Of a stretch of DNA of 64,000 nt, positions 1 to 12,163 are shown in pieces; the stretch's first letter is position 1; each line of letters opens with the position of its first letter. A program made the position numbers and the translations under genes. The notes under the pieces were generated by a model, which saw only the letters and a program-made list of their open reading frames with translations, was not told the DNA's origin and ran no database searches. Origin of the DNA: Hyalella azteca (taxonomy: Eukaryota; Arthropoda; Malacostraca; Amphipoda; Hyalellidae); contig NW_025939085.1 in the NCBI RefSeq assembly GCF_000764305.2, positions 1 through 64,000 of the forward strand, given 5' to 3'.

Positions 1-1039
1 GGAGAGATCCAAGGCGTTCGATTCAGGGCTTATTGGTGCACAAAATTGGTGGTGCACGGCTGCGCTCCCCTCTTCATTCATACGTCACACGGTCACTGCC
101 GGCTGACCTATACGCGTCTTCACTGACTTCTGTAAGGATGTTTAAATTTATGTGTCAGTGAAGAGGTGGCGAGTGTTCTAACCGTTCCTCGCATAACATG
201 AAGGGTTTGTGTGCCAGTGAAGAGTAGTATTTTTTTACAACTTTCCCCATAGATCGAAAAAATTTAAGTAACAGTAAGAAGTGGCTGATAGCCGCCTCGT
301 GGATGCTTTGTGATAAATTTTGGGCACTCCTTCAGCTAAGCGGGTACCGATACAAAAAATTTTCGGTTATTTCTTTTGACGTAGAAAAGACTCCAAAAAC
401 CAGCTTTTGAAGAATCTGAGTTGCTGGCTAATCGAATTTGAGTCCCGCTGCCTGTTTATCAATTTCAAGTGAGACTAGGGTGAAAATTTTATGAAAAGTT
501 GGTGAAATATTAATAACATTCGATCCAGTTGCGAACTATTCAAGTTTCTTCTTTAACTGTTCAATTTCTTGCAACCCGACTACATCCTTCTATTCATATT
601 GACACAGAGCTTCGGACATATCGTACTCGGTAAGCTTCTTCCTAGGGGCTTGAATCTTTTCTACCCCTGACGTTGAGGTATATGCTATGAAAATAGTTCA
701 ACATGTCGCTCTTGTGTATGCATTCAGGCTGAAGTATATGTCACTTTGAAAACTAATTATGTTAAGACTATCATTTTTATAAAATGCAATCTGCTGCATT
801 GCCTTTTGCGCTAGAGATAAAATTAGGTTTCGCAAATCGCTCTGATCAAATGTATCTATGCTAGTACGTCATTGCGCATCGAAACAGAGATGAATGTTTA
901 GCCTGCGCGGAAGTATTGTCGTAAATGTATTAAGCTCATTGTTCACATCACCGCACAGGTCATCGTGAATGTCTCAATCGTGTGTTGACATTCAACCTTC
1001 ATTCGTTTACAATGCCATTCACCCTTCATTTATTTACAG
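1..1039. other. Intergenic stretch with no recognised feature
   Basis: No splice-bounded coding segment, RNA gene or repeat was recognised here. The sequence is AT-rich with no long open frame on either strand. It lies upstream of the SDHD gene and could hold its distal regulatory DNA, but nothing specific supports that. Confidence 0.5.
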
Positions 1040-1180
1040 TAATAGAACGCACTAGATCGCATTAGAAGGCACTAGATCGTAATAGCATTCTATTAGACAC
1101 TAGATCGTAATAGAACGCACTAGATCGCATTAGAAGGCCCTAAATCGCCTTATAACGCATTAGTACGCACTAAATTGCTC
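1040..1180. repeat. Degenerate short tandem repeat (CACTAGATCG unit)
   Basis: The motif CACTAGATCG, followed by CATTAGAAGG or TAATAGAACG, recurs about every 20-40 bases with point differences and decays toward the 3' end. It ends just before a second, unrelated minisatellite at about 1189. Confidence 0.7.
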
Positions 1181-1188
1181 AAAACCAG

Positions 1189-1345
1189 ATGAGGACGTAC
1201 ATCGGGACAAGCTAGATCACCCAGATGCGGACGTACGCCAAGACAAGCCAGATGCGGACGTACGGTACGTCGGGACAAGCCAGATCACCCAGATGCAGAC
1301 GTACGTCGAGACAAGCCAGATGCGGACGTACGCCGGGCGTGTGTG
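1189..1345. repeat. Minisatellite built on GATGCGGACGTACG
   Basis: The core GATGCGGACGTACG with a variable linker (GACAAGCCA, or that plus GATCACCCA) is repeated about four or five times. The short open frame across it is a by-product of the repeat. It is GC-rich compared with its flanks. Confidence 0.7.
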
Positions 1346-2030
1346 CCAATGACCTTATTTTAGCTCTTTGTACGCCGCGTTGTACGCCAGTAGAAGGGCT
1401 TGGAGCCTCGTTTACACCGGATTAATCCGCGGAAAACGGCACCATCCTGGGTATGGAGTGCAAGTCACCCAGTGAGAACATCAAAAAATGTGTCAAAGTT
1501 GATAGTTGACCTTGCTCTACCAAATAGTGATAGACTGTTTGTGTAGAAAGAATATAATGGTTTGAGACTTTTAAATAAGTCTGTGAATATATTAGGAATC
1601 CTTTAAGTATACTTGTATTTGCTGATTTCAAGTGGTAAATAAATTAATAGGTGATTAAGTTAAGAGACGGTTTTAGATACATAAAAACTAATTCTGACAC
1701 AGCTTGGAATTCGACACAAACAGCTCGTTCTGAGCTGTGTGCAAAAATTAAAATTTTCTTGATTAAAAGCTTAATAGCTCTTAATTAAAAGCCTAATTAA
1801 ATAGTGTTCAATATTCAATAGTGTTCTAAGACTAATTCCAAGTTGTGTTGTATTCCAATACGTACAGCTCACACAGCAATTGGTATTCGAACACAAGAGT
1901 GTCGGAATTACGAATTAGTAGAGTTTGAAGCACGGCCGGAATTAGTCTCACAAAATGCCAAATTTAGCCACACACAGCGTCGGAATATATGGATTTGGTT
2001 GGTTTGCATTCTAAAGGCTTTTAAATAAAT

Positions 2031-2067
2031 ATGGCAACATTTTTTGACGTTTCATTGTTGCTGGCGT
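2031..2067 (+). CDS. Candidate first coding exon of SDHD
   Basis: The next SDHD exon starts with two bases that complete a split codon, so an upstream exon carrying the ATG and ending one base into a codon is required. The ATG at 2031 has a favourable context (AAATATGG), gives 12 codons (MATFFDVSLLLA) and reaches a GT (GTAGTG) in exactly the required phase. Joining gives a protein of about 174 residues, near the usual 150-180 of CybS. Against it, the donor is weak, an Asp near the start is unusual for a mitochondrial presequence, and a 37-base exon can arise by chance. Other first exons between 1 and 3900 are possible. Confidence 0.3.
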
Positions 2068-3219
2068 GTAGTGCGGTGTTTTGAACTTGAGTTGCGCATA
2101 TGGTGATTTTTTTTATAGCCACTCATTTTTTGCTACACCCTTAATGTGTCGGAATATACTGCGTTTACCCTAGTTTATATTTATAATTTAAGAAAAAATT
2201 TTCCAAATTTTTCTATATGGACTGGAGGAAAAGATAAAAATATCTGTGTGTCTGCCAATATGGTCAATATTAAACAGAAGTTTCCTAAAATCACAGGTAG
2301 AAACAATTGTTTTTTAGGTAATTTTTTCAATTTGACAAAAATACAGGCCTGGAATATATCTGCTTGGTGAGCTGTAACTGGATTTTTTGATCCGTGGTTT
2401 GTGGATTTGCCATCCGCAATTCCATTTCTTTGAGCGGTGAATCCCATATCTTGGCCATGTAGAGCCATTTACAAGCCGCAAGCTTATTAACAAAGTCCTG
2501 TGCACATGTTTCCCATACCCCAAATCTCTTATTTTACCATAAAAACTGCCAAACAGCAACAATAACATTTGTCTTTACTTTAGTGGCAGCTAAACATGTG
2601 GTAAGGCAGTCTGACCGCTCAGATGTGACTGCAACTATGCGATCTTAAACACAATGTTATGGGTTGACTCGTTATCATTACATTTGGCAGGATATTTCGG
2701 CGTGAGCATTGAATTGATGTAGATTGCAGAAGTTGGAAATTTTATGAAAAATAAATGACGTTAGTCTAATGTCATGTATTTTTCTAATCTAATGATTAGA
2801 GCCCTGAGATTTCATACCTACTGAAATTATATGATATTAGAGCCGTGATATTTCAGAAAAAATAGGACTTTTCACAACTTTTAAAAATAGACTGTATATA
2901 TTTGTTATTTTTAACTGAAAACTCATGAGAAGGCCTTGGAAATGGACAAAATTGTCATTCATGTCCAATTCATGGGAGACTTCTCTTCTGCCAAATTTTC
3001 AACTTTAGTACACATTAGCAAGTTTTTCTGATTTACAAGTGGCTTCTGCTAGATTTTTCAGTTAGGGCCAATATCCTAATCTGGTATATTGGGTAGAATT
3101 TAAGAAAAAATTATGAGGAATGTGATCATTTCAGAAGTGATTTTAGAAATTTGCAGGCAAAATGCAAGCAATGTGAAATGTGTAAGGCCAGACTGCATAA
3201 AAGCAAATAAGGAAATTTT

Positions 3220-3286
3220 TAGAATCACTTCAGTTGAATAATTTTTAGAATCAGTTCAGTTAAATAATTTTTAGAATTAGTTCAGT
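3220..3286. repeat. 26-base triplicated segment in SDHD intron
   Basis: AATTTTTAGAATCA(G/C)TTCAGTT recurs three times with small changes. It lies in the intron before the SDHD exon at 3937 if the 2031 first exon is correct. Confidence 0.55.
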
Positions 3287-3936
3287 GAGCAATGCTGATA
3301 ACATCCATGGTCAGCAAAAAACTCTAGTTTGCCACTATTTGCCAGAGGATGAGGACTGTGGAAAATTGTCCTTAAGCATTAGCATTTTAGTCTCATTCAT
3401 TGGTGGCATTGGCCTGATTTTTTTGTTTGGTCTACAGCTATTCTTTTCTATCCATAGCTTGACAAAATTTTGTGGCTTATAAACTTTTTCAAAGCCTGAT
3501 GATTTGCCTGGAAAATCAAGAAGAAGCCACCTACAAAGAAGCCAAAACTTCAGATATCTCTTAACTAGTTTCATCCATCTCCATGAGTGTTGCCTGATTT
3601 TCATTATCATTATGAAAATTTAGTCAAATTGCTCATTTTCATTCATAGTTTTTCACGAGGGACTTGAGGAGCAGTTTTTACTCAGGGAATGTCATAATAA
3701 GGTTCCAGATTAATAAAAAAATTGATTTCAGGCTTTTATGTATATTTTTTTGAAGCTGCAAAATACAAAGGATTCCAAAAATGCATTTGTTTCTTTCATT
3801 TGTTATGAGTATTTTTCAGGATTGACAATGCTGAAGTAATTATTATTCTAGCTTTTAAAGTTACCTACCTGTTAGATACTATTCTCTGTGTTAAGTTATT
3901 CATTTGGAATTGTTACATGATTAATATCCATTATAG

Positions 3937-4076
3937 GCTTGCGTGCTGGCAGCAAGGAGTTGTGCAGAAGCCGCTTCCTGCCATCTTCTGAGCTGTGTAG
4001 AGCATTTGCTGTTGTACCTTTCAGATCTGCTATTGGGAGTTCATCAACAAGCAGACAAAACAATTTATTTCCTCAA
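3937..4076 (+). CDS. SDHD exon 2 (presequence region)
   Basis: The acceptor TTATAG precedes 3937 and the donor GTAAGT follows 4076. Two bases finish a split codon, then 46 codons run in the frame that continues into 5455. The content is Arg/Ser-rich (GSKELCRSRFLPSSELCR, then SAIGSSSTSRQNN), fitting a mitochondrial presequence. The sequence is poorly conserved, as usual for this part, so the call rests on splice sites, phase and position. Confidence 0.75.
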
Positions 4077-6500
4077 GTAAGTAATGAGCTTTATGCTGAA
4101 CAGGTTTTCATGAAGTTATATTCCTATGCATTATTCATGCTTTGAAGGAAAAGTTTGGCAACTGCATTTTCTTCAATTTAAAAATAAAAAATATTTTCAA
4201 TTCAATTTAAAAATGAATAATATACATTTAAAAATGACTTTTTAAAGACAACACTTCTAAAGAATCCAGTGTCTCCAATCTTACAAATGTACAATGAATT
4301 TCTCATTTAATTTTCAAATTAAAAAATTAGTTTTTCAATTTTTTTTAATATATAAATTTCTTAATATATAATTTTTTTCAAAATTATTTATTCTATTAAT
4401 TGATTCATGCATTGCCTCTGACTTCACACAAGTGTGCAAAATTTCAGATCAATCAGACACGTAAAAGTGTGTCAAATATCAGTTATAAGATTTGTAGCTG
4501 ATAAAATTATTTTTTCAATTTTTTTAATATCGAAAAAAATTTTTTTTTTACTTTTTAAAATCATTTATTTTGACATTTGATTCATGCATTGTCTTCAACT
4601 TTACACAAGTGTGCAAAATTTCAGATCGATAGGATAAGTAGAAGTGTGTTAAATTTTGATTACAATATTTGTAGCAGACAGACAGACAGACAGACAGACA
4701 AACAAGAAGTGAAGTTAAAGAGAAGTGTTGTAAAATAATAAAAATGATGGTTCATGTAGTCCTGTAGGCTAGGTCACTTGCTCAATTAAAGAAACTGCTG
4801 AGATCTTGAGGGTAGTCAGGTTACTGGCTTTGCTGGTTGTAGGTTACTCAATGATTAAATTTGTGATAATTGCAAAAATTGCCTCATCTAGTATATAATT
4901 GCTGTCTTGTTAATGAATAGGCAAGAATAATTTTCATTGTTTATTGGTAGGTTATTGCGTGTGTATTTAATGTACAATAAATAAGTGTGTGTCCATTTAA
5001 TGTACAATAAATAAGTGATATAAGAGATTGGTAAAGATAAAATTGTGTTCAGCAATTTTCAACAGAATTTTGTGTCCATGTATAGTAAAAAGATATTCTA
5101 TATAATAATAATATATATCTATAATCTCTTGTAACTTATGTTGTTCTGCATAAATATTGTTTGTTCCTAACTGTAGCCACTGATTTTTTGAAGCATTATT
5201 ATTATTTTTTTAAGCCTATTTTTCTAGAAGCCAATAAACTTTGGTCAGAAAATTCAAATTTCCCTAATTTTTCTTAGTAAGTCAAAACAAAGGATTGTGT
5301 ATGATAAAATAAGGGAAGAATCATAGAAGGAAATCATAAACCTAGAAGGAAATATTTGTATAAAACCAGATACCTGTGGGACCTCTCATTACTATATCTA
5401 TACTTACATATAAATGATATAAGTATAATGAGTTGGTGTCTCCAGATTCCCCAGGTACAGCACACTGTTGTCCGCAGCTCAAGTTCAGGTGACCACGTCA
5501 AGCTGTGGACAGCTGAGCGAGTTCTGTCAGCTGTGTTGCTTGGTGCCATCCCTGCAGCTATTGCCATGCCCACTCCTGCTGTTGAGACTTTTCTTGCTCT
5601 CTCCCTCACTGTGCACAGCCACTGGTATTTCCATTTATAAAATTAGAGATTAGTCTAGATTTATGACGTTTGTACATCCTTTGTACTAAAATTCCAAATG
5701 GAATCCAATTTGAATTTAATTTCAATTCAAATTGTAGTTTAATTTACAATTATTGTGAAAATGATATTGCATGACAATTTTAGTGACATAAACAGTGTTA
5801 ACTATAACTATATAAACTATAAGTTATAATAATGTTTACATCTTCTATTTTTCTTCAATTAGCAGCATGTGTCTGAGAGAAAGCAAAAAAAAAGAACAGT
5901 CCTGGTAAGGGAGACATTAGCTCATTATCGTGGAATTGCAAAGGAATTGGCAGGATATGAGGTTAACTGATTAGACTGCTTATAAAAAACTCATTTCAGA
6001 ATTGATTACTTGTATGTATTTTGACTATACTCAGAATGATTAATCAGTTCACAGGCTTTTATGACTTGGAATGAATTCAAATATTTAGCATACTTGCCAC
6101 TTTAATATCTCTGGGTGGTATCAATTAAAATACTTTTTTCTAAAATTAAATTCTGATGCTAAGAGTCGCTTCAGGTTGCTGCATATATGTGGAAATAATG
6201 AAAGAACAATTTGGCCTATTGAGGGCTTGTCTATATAATTATTTGAAGGATTAATATAATTAACCTAAATAGTGCATTTAACTCGTATTATTCATTCTTC
6301 TTTTAACAAGTTATCATTGCAGGGGCATCGAAGCACTGGTTCATGACTACGTTCGTCCATCAATGTTCGGCAACGTCATCCCGCGCCTGTCCATTGCCGC
6401 CGTCTATGGTCTCTCCATGATGACGTTTGGCAGCCTCTGCTACTTCATCTACACCGACGTTGGCCTGATCAATGCGGTCTCTATCTTCTGGAAATTATAG
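3937..6500 (+). CDS. SDHD (CybS), succinate dehydrogenase membrane-anchor subunit
   Basis: This is the small cytochrome b subunit of complex II (succinate:ubiquinone oxidoreductase). With SDHC it anchors SDHA/SDHB in the inner mitochondrial membrane and helps bind heme b and ubiquinone. Three secure exons (3937-4076, 5455-5624, 6323-6500) join in phase with GT-AG introns. The N-terminal part is rich in Arg and Ser with few acidic residues, as in a mitochondrial targeting peptide. The mature part begins near the family's LxWTxERV segment (here KLWTAERV). Three hydrophobic helices follow, with the HxHWG motif that supplies a heme ligand, a conserved Asp-Tyr pair near the quinone site (VHDYV), and the typical end CYFxYxDVG...WKL-stop. 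The similarity to animal SDHD is clear through the last two exons. The first coding exon is uncertain (candidate at 2031-2067). No duplicate or frameshift was seen. Confidence 0.93.
4370..4706. repeat. Duplicated element with a (GACA)n tail in SDHD intron
   Basis: Two copies about 178 bases apart share TTCATGCATTG, ACACAAGTGTGCAAAATTTC and AGAAGTGTGT-like blocks. The second ends in a CAGACAGACAGA microsatellite at about 4674-4702. This arrangement (conserved 3' block followed by a simple-sequence tail) is common for degenerate non-LTR or SINE-like elements in invertebrates. I cannot assign a family. Confidence 0.55.
5455..5624 (+). CDS. SDHD exon 3 (helix I and start of helix II)
   Basis: The acceptor CCCCAG precedes 5455 and the donor GTATTT follows 5624. 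It encodes 56 codons plus two bases of the split Trp codon. It carries KLWTAERVLSAVLLGAIPAA (family signature SERVxSxLLLGLxPAA) and LALSLTVHSHW, where the His-x-His-Trp includes the heme-ligand position. A shift to the downstream AG at 5460 would only remove two codons. Confidence 0.92.
6323..6500 (+). CDS. SDHD terminal exon (helices II-III, stop)
   Basis: The acceptor TTGCAG precedes 6323. The first G completes TGG (Trp), then 58 codons end at TAG 6498-6500. The content GIEALVHDYVRP, LSIAAVYGLSMMTFGSLCYF, IYTDVGLINAV and WKL-stop aligns without gaps to the CybS C-terminus, including the Asp-Tyr pair and the final Trp-Lys-Leu. It has the highest GC content in the gene, as expected for constrained coding sequence. 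Confidence 0.97.
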
Positions 6501-8962
6501 TCAACTTGTCAAACGCTGAAACTTGTACAATTTTTAGTTCAACTTTCAAGAACTCGAGAATAGCTGATAGCATTTGTGGGAACTATGAAATGAAATTTCT
6601 CATTCATTCGGCTAAAAATTTTAATTCAAGTTATAGTAAAATAATTTGGTTTGGGGCAAATGAGTTCCTTAATGTATGGCAACTTGATATCTTAGGATTG
6701 TCCTCATGCTTTGGGCCGCTACCTCTTAACCAAAGTAATATTTATTATTGAGAAGTTTTTTAGGCGATTTGTTTGAAAAGGTTTTGACTGAAACTGCTTC
6801 CATTATAAGTTATTCATAATTTTTCTGTACTAGTTTCCACTTTGCTTCATTCGTGCAAAGACATACCTACAACATTTTAATTTTGCATCTTCGCAATGGG
6901 AGATCTAGTTTTTTTATAGTTAATTTGGTTCATTTTTGATCTGCTTATACATACTCGATGGTTAGATGAATCATTCATGGTTTTACCTTTTTTTGGCAAA
7001 ATTTATGAACTGATTGATGATGTAGTTACGAAGCAGGTCGGTGTACACCATTTTATGATAGTAAACCTGTCGTGTAGTAAATGAAAGACCGAGTAGTGCT
7101 CCACTGTGCAGTCGACGTGTCAGGTTGTTTTACCCACAATGAACGCACTCAGATATCTGAAGGCATCGAAAGAAATAATAGAATGTCACCTGTAATTAAA
7201 ATTTATTTAGTACTTTCATTTGTCAGGAAAATAAAGAATAATGTAAACAAGATAGCGAAGCATATTTCTTCGAGATTTATTATGAGTGTATGGACATAGG
7301 CTCAAGCTGTTGTTTTCCATGATGAAAAAAAAAACAGATTCATTTATATACGTGGAAGCCATTTAGTGGAGATTTCTAGACTTGCCTCAAAAATCTTATG
7401 GTATTTCCACGTACGAAAATAAAAATTGAAGAACATCTCAGGAAATAGGTATGAAGCTATGCCTCTGTTACGATGGTACGCGTTTTCCTTCGTTTTAATT
7501 CACATAGAATTAGCTATTCTCACTGTCATGAAGTGCTCTCATTTTTTTTATTCAATACTATTGAACTGTATGCTTTGTATGCTTCGCCTGCTTCATTTCA
7601 TGTTATCCGTTGTTGATAATTTACAAAGAAATGTGATGCTGGATTATTATTGTTGAGTGTCAAATTGACGATCATGGTCGACTGTTATCCATTGTACAGA
7701 ATTTTTTTCCTCATTACCAAGTTGTTTTATTCCAAAAATTAAATTGTAAAATTATCTAGCTTCAGTTTATAACGACGGTAAAACGAGCTCTGATTTAATG
7801 CGATGTTTGGACTCGGAGCCCTCGGCTTCTGACGCGTGTCTGTGCTCGTCAGAAGTCCTATGGGATTTCGCGCTCCTAGAGGGATTGTTCCTGAGCGCCC
7901 CACCGCTGAGCTCGCGGTTTCTGACTGTTGGTCTCAGTTGTGGGGTTAAGTTATTATGTAGGCAGGATTCCTTACATTTCCCTTCTCTTTCTCTCTCGTG
8001 CGGGCGGTTGACGTACCGTGTAAGCGATTTCTTGTTCGAGTGTCTTCGTTTTTGTTGCTTTTCACTGGTCCCTCCTTGTCACTTCGTCTCTTTGAGATGC
8101 TAACGATGCTTCCTTCGAGCCAGCTTCAGAGGGCTGGACAGTTGAGACCTTCCGCCCCTTGTGGGCGATGGATGATTTTTTTATTAATTCAGAAACTTTC
8201 GAAAAATGAGACCTTCCACCTCTTCGATGATGTTCATCTTGGCTTTCGGTGCGAGATAGCTGAAGCGCTAGTAAACATTTGGCCACTAACTAACTTGGAC
8301 TCGAAGAACCTGCGTCATCCGTATCATGGTTCTGGAAATAGTGCGGTCAGCGTGTACGTGGCAATTTGAAAATTTTACTTTCAGATAATTATTCGTTTGG
8401 GCCAGATCCCAATCGTCTCGCGAAAAGCGACCATTACTATCGCACACATTTTGTTTTCAGTTGACATGATTGAATTCGTATCAAATAATTGTTGAAGAAA
8501 AGTTTTTCGTTTGAAACAAAAAGTTAACTAATGCTTCACTGCAATGGAAAAAAAATCTATTTAAAAACATCAGGCTTGATTCGACGGCAGTTTTTAGCAA
8601 TTCCACGTTTTTTCCTAAGCGTAAAGAAACTTATCCTTTCACCCCTACTGAAATGAGACTGCACATAGCAGAAGTTCTTGAAATTATGGCCGAATTGTGC
8701 GATATCTTCTAAGCTTAGAGAGTAGAAAAAACGCTGACATTACACACAGTAGATTCTGGTCTTCTAATTGACGGAATAATTCTGGTGAGGAGCTTCAGAC
8801 TGGAAAATGGTTGCTCTCAAACCAAGTAATGGTGCCATATTGACATTTCTGGAGGAATAACATTAGTTCTATGCGAATTATATATTATTTTTTTTACAAA
8901 CCTCACGATTGAGTCATGAAGTTCCAAAGTTCAAATTCGTGACTCTGGTGCGGGCTCCACGT
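6501..8962. other. SDHD 3' region and intergenic DNA
   Basis: SDHD's 3' UTR should begin here. A canonical AATAAA occurs at 7230-7235, roughly 730 bases past the stop, and is the best polyadenylation signal candidate I saw. A GC-richer patch at 7790-8170 has open frames on both strands with no recognisable protein and no convincing splice sites. The rest shows nothing identifiable. Confidence 0.4.
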
Positions 8963-9517
8963 CTCGGACAAATTTACGACCGGTCTCGCGGAAAATCAAA
9001 AGGGAAAACCGAAAAAATTGTCCCGAGCTAAACATCACCGTTGGGAGGTTAGGTATTCATTCACATACGAAGTTTCGTTCTAATCTGTTCAGTATTTAAG
9101 GAAAAATTGCTTGCTCACTGCGAATTTAAGCACGTATTGCTGTTTAAATCACGAATGTGGAAAAAAATGAAAAAAAAAACTCGCGAATGAAGGCATAATT
9201 TCAAAAATTGTAACGATCTAAACATCACCGTTGGGCGATTAGGTTTGTATATTCAAAGTTTCGTTCAAATCTGTACAGTAGTTTAGAAGACATTTTTTGC
9301 TCACTTCAAATTTCGGCACGTATCGCCATATAACTCACGAATGAAGGTGAAAGTTTAAAAAAATTTCACGAGCTAAACATCACCGTTACGTCCTAATGAA
9401 TACGTCCTAATGAATATGTACCAAGTTTCATTGAGCTACGTTCATCACTTCGGGAGATATTCCTTGTTCACTGGGTTTTGGGGACCGGCCGCGAGTCCGG
9501 CCGTAAATTTGTCCAAG
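8963..9517. mobile_element. TIR-bounded element with internal tandem repeats
   Basis: The ends are imperfect inverted repeats of about 29 bases (three mismatches): 8963-8991 and 9489-9517, each containing GGACAAATTTACG then a CCGG(A/T)CTCGCGG block. Inside are three diverged units marked by TAAACATCACCGTT at 9029, 9219 and 9374, each followed by AAGTTTC(G/A)TT and a (T)CACGAATG-like stretch. No coding capacity is seen, so it looks like a non-autonomous DNA element or foldback. A clear target duplication was not found. Confidence 0.65.
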
Positions 9518-9974
9518 GCTTCCTGATCGGCCACAGTACAGCAATATTTTTCACTCCTTCAACGTGGATGAAACCCATGGTTGAATGAAACCCTCATAGA
9601 CTAAACCAAATTATTAAAGTTTAAAAAAGTAAAAAGGGATATCGAAAACTTTACATTTACCTATTAATAGTGAATTGGGGGTCTCTCTGGCATTTGATTA
9701 TGATCATATTTTCCCGTTTTCTAAATCATCGCGCATGAATCGTTGACCAATTTAGCATTACTGCATTAGTGTGCGAGACACCGGGAGGGAAGGTCATAGC
9801 AATTTTGAGTTATTTGGAAATGTAGACTGTAAAGTTTGTCGTTTCCCGAAATTAATGATGGTGGTTAAAGTATTTGAACGATTTTGATGCTGGAAAGACA
9901 ATAGTTAACACCAGGAATTCTCACTGTTCCTTATACTATATATTGAAATTCTGGGAATATATTGAATATTGATA

Positions 9975-10009
9975 CAATATATTGTTTTGAAATTCAAAAC
10001 AATATATTG
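9975..10009. repeat. Near-perfect 35-base palindrome
   Basis: Two 17-base arms (CAATATATTGTTTTGAA and its reverse complement) are separated by a single A. The flanks contain further ATATTGAA copies. It could extrude as a cruciform or be the tip of a collapsed inverted repeat. No gene is nearby. Confidence 0.8.
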
Positions 10010-11351
10010 AAATATTGTTTGCTTTGAAAATACGATTTGCGATAAGTTTTTTCAGTGTTTTGACTGCGTGACTGTGCTTTGCCAACGTTCAGTGTTTTTT
10101 GCCGTTGTATGTAAAAGTGTGTTTTAGTGTTTGTAAAGTGGGACAAACAAGTGTAATCATGGTTAATTCAACCATGATCGCAACGTTCATCGTAACAGGC
10201 AGATACTTTTCAGAGTCTGACCCGCGAGTCCATCTCGGCTTACCTTCAAACTTATCAAATCCGCCTGGGTATGATTACCAAGCCGAACCGAGCAAAATAA
10301 AGGCGAGCCGAGTCATGGCTCCCACTGCTGGCTGTGCACGTTTCTGTATTGTATACTCGGGTACTTCTGTTTATTCTGGTACTTTTGTATTGTATACTCT
10401 TGTATACTCGGGTATCGGTTCACTGCAGTGTTCGATCAGTTAAATGCAGTGGCATCGAATTCGTTAGTACTATATGCGTTACGCTGAAGACCTAAATATG
10501 ATATTTTTTTCGTTATGACCGACTAAACATTCTCCAATTATTTTTTGAAGCTTTGTAAAGCATCCTAAAATACTTTTTAATGTCATTAGCTGCTATCCTT
10601 CATAATAAACTTTAAATTCATGTGAATAAATCTCGGTATTTTCAGTAGTAATTGATTTTTTGATGAAATTCCCTTTTTTTCATTCCTTCATAAATGCATT
10701 TACATTGTTGAGTGGAGGTGAATTGTCTTGCGTGATCATTGCTGCGGCTCCTGAATATTTAGCTATTAAAAAAATATTTTCCTACTTGTTTTTTACAAAT
10801 TTTGGTTTTATCTGGAAAATTATTCAATCGGTGCATCTTACCGCAACCCCAATTTTGAAAGAAAACGTACCCTATTAACTTAGCACTTCTCGTCCCAAAG
10901 AGCTTAAATAAAACGATACTCGTCAATAAGTTCTTCTCCCGCTTCCTTTGTACCACTCGGACACTTTTAGCCTGAAATTTTTAACGTAGTTATGAGACAA
11001 ATTTTCAAAGCACGTTTCCCAAGCATAAATTTGTTGAAGCAAAACCCATCTTGATATAACTGAAAAAGCGATTTATTCAATTGTTTTAAAATTAGACTTC
11101 ACTCAAATTTAGCGATTTAACGAAACCCTTGAAATGGTCAGTTTATAGACGCCAAATATTATCCGGTTTGGGCAACATATTTTCAATATTTCGAAAATCA
11201 CGTACTATTTTGAATGCTGCACCATATAATATGGCTCATAGACGATCAATATTTTTACCGAACAAAAATGATTGAGTTATAAATGTTTATGGGCTGCTTA
11301 CTAACTAGCATACCAAAGCCTCGTCTTGCCTTGCCATTCATCACTTCATCT
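10010..11351. other. SDHD-TRIT1 spacer with no recognised gene
   Basis: A short repeat of TATACTCGGGTA/TTGTATACTC occurs near 10350-10425. The open frames here have no recognisable protein. There is an A+T-rich run with several TTTTTT tracts. TTTATT on the + strand at 11072-11077 (AATAAA on the - strand) is a distant possible TRIT1 polyadenylation signal. Confidence 0.4.
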
Positions 11352-11561
11352 GGGGCCATACTTTCAAAACTCGCTAAGTGAACGTAAGTACTTACGCTCT
11401 ATTTTCTTGTCTATGATTGGTGGATACTTTCAAAGCTCGCTATGTGAACGTAAGTACTTACGCTCTATTTTCTTGTCTATGATTGGTGGATTTTGTTGAA
11501 AGGCCGTCAATGATAGGCTAATGAACTTACGATCTCTTAACTTTTTTTGAAGGTATTGCCC
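11352..11561. mobile_element. MITE family A, copy 1 (internally duplicated)
   Basis: It starts with GGGGCCATACTTTCAAAA and ends with the inverted version TTTTTTTGAAGGTATTGCCC. A 66-base internal segment (from ATACTTTCAAA to ATGATTGGTGG) is tandemly duplicated at 11358 and 11424. It shares the core GTGAACGTAAGTACTTACG with the copies at 12261 and 27144. There is no coding capacity. Confidence 0.8.
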
Positions 11562-12026
11562 ACTGGCAGCTTGTCATAACAATGGAAACATGAAATTCAT
11601 TTTAACCCATGTCGTACTGCATAGGTATCACTGGTCTCACACTCAGTTCAATTGGAACGGTGCCTGAAAGGGTAAACAGGCGTTAACGCAATTTAATTCT
11701 ACTCAACAATGGAGAAAATGTTGAACTAACTTTTGTCAGACTAAATTCTGTGGTCGATATTTGTAAACTGTGAACATGTATGGTATTGCAGGAGCATCTA
11801 ATCATACAGCATTACGATCAAAATGTCTTTGAATATAAAGTGGACAGGTAGCTGGGGAATTCACAAACGCTAACAATAGTACAGTTTACTAACAGTTCCT
11901 AGACAACATTTACATTAAAAATGAACATCACTTAATTGTTCAAATGGTACAAAATGTTCTAGTTATTTTTACGATCGTGTATCGTCATCTTCACTGCTTT
12001 GTGGAAATAAATCAAAGGAGTTTTGT

Positions 12027-12163
12027 TTATGTAATCATTTCGGCCATTAGTTTGTTCCTCTGCTTGACTCTCTTGTGCTTGTTGCCGGCGAGATGCACCT
12101 GCCACTGATGCTCGCCTATAAAGACGCGGTCGCAGTCGCTGCACGAGTGCCGCGTCGCCCGAC
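12027..12163 (-). CDS. TRIT1 exon 7 (matrin-type zinc finger, stop)
   Basis: Two bases complete the Ser codon split with exon 6, then 44 codons end at TAA (12029-12027). [20 protein letters not shown] followed by [14 protein letters not shown] is the C-x2-C-x12-H-x5-H finger found at the C-terminus of eukaryotic TRIT1 (human [21 protein letters not shown]). A different frame across this exon is also open but lacks homology. No AATAAA lies within the first few hundred bases downstream on this strand. An ATTAAA occurs near 11690. Confidence 0.94.

Noticed and set aside
7798..8369. Overlapping 101- and 123-codon frames in a GC-rich patch
   Set aside because: Open on both strands with no homology. 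GC-rich DNA has fewer stops by chance.
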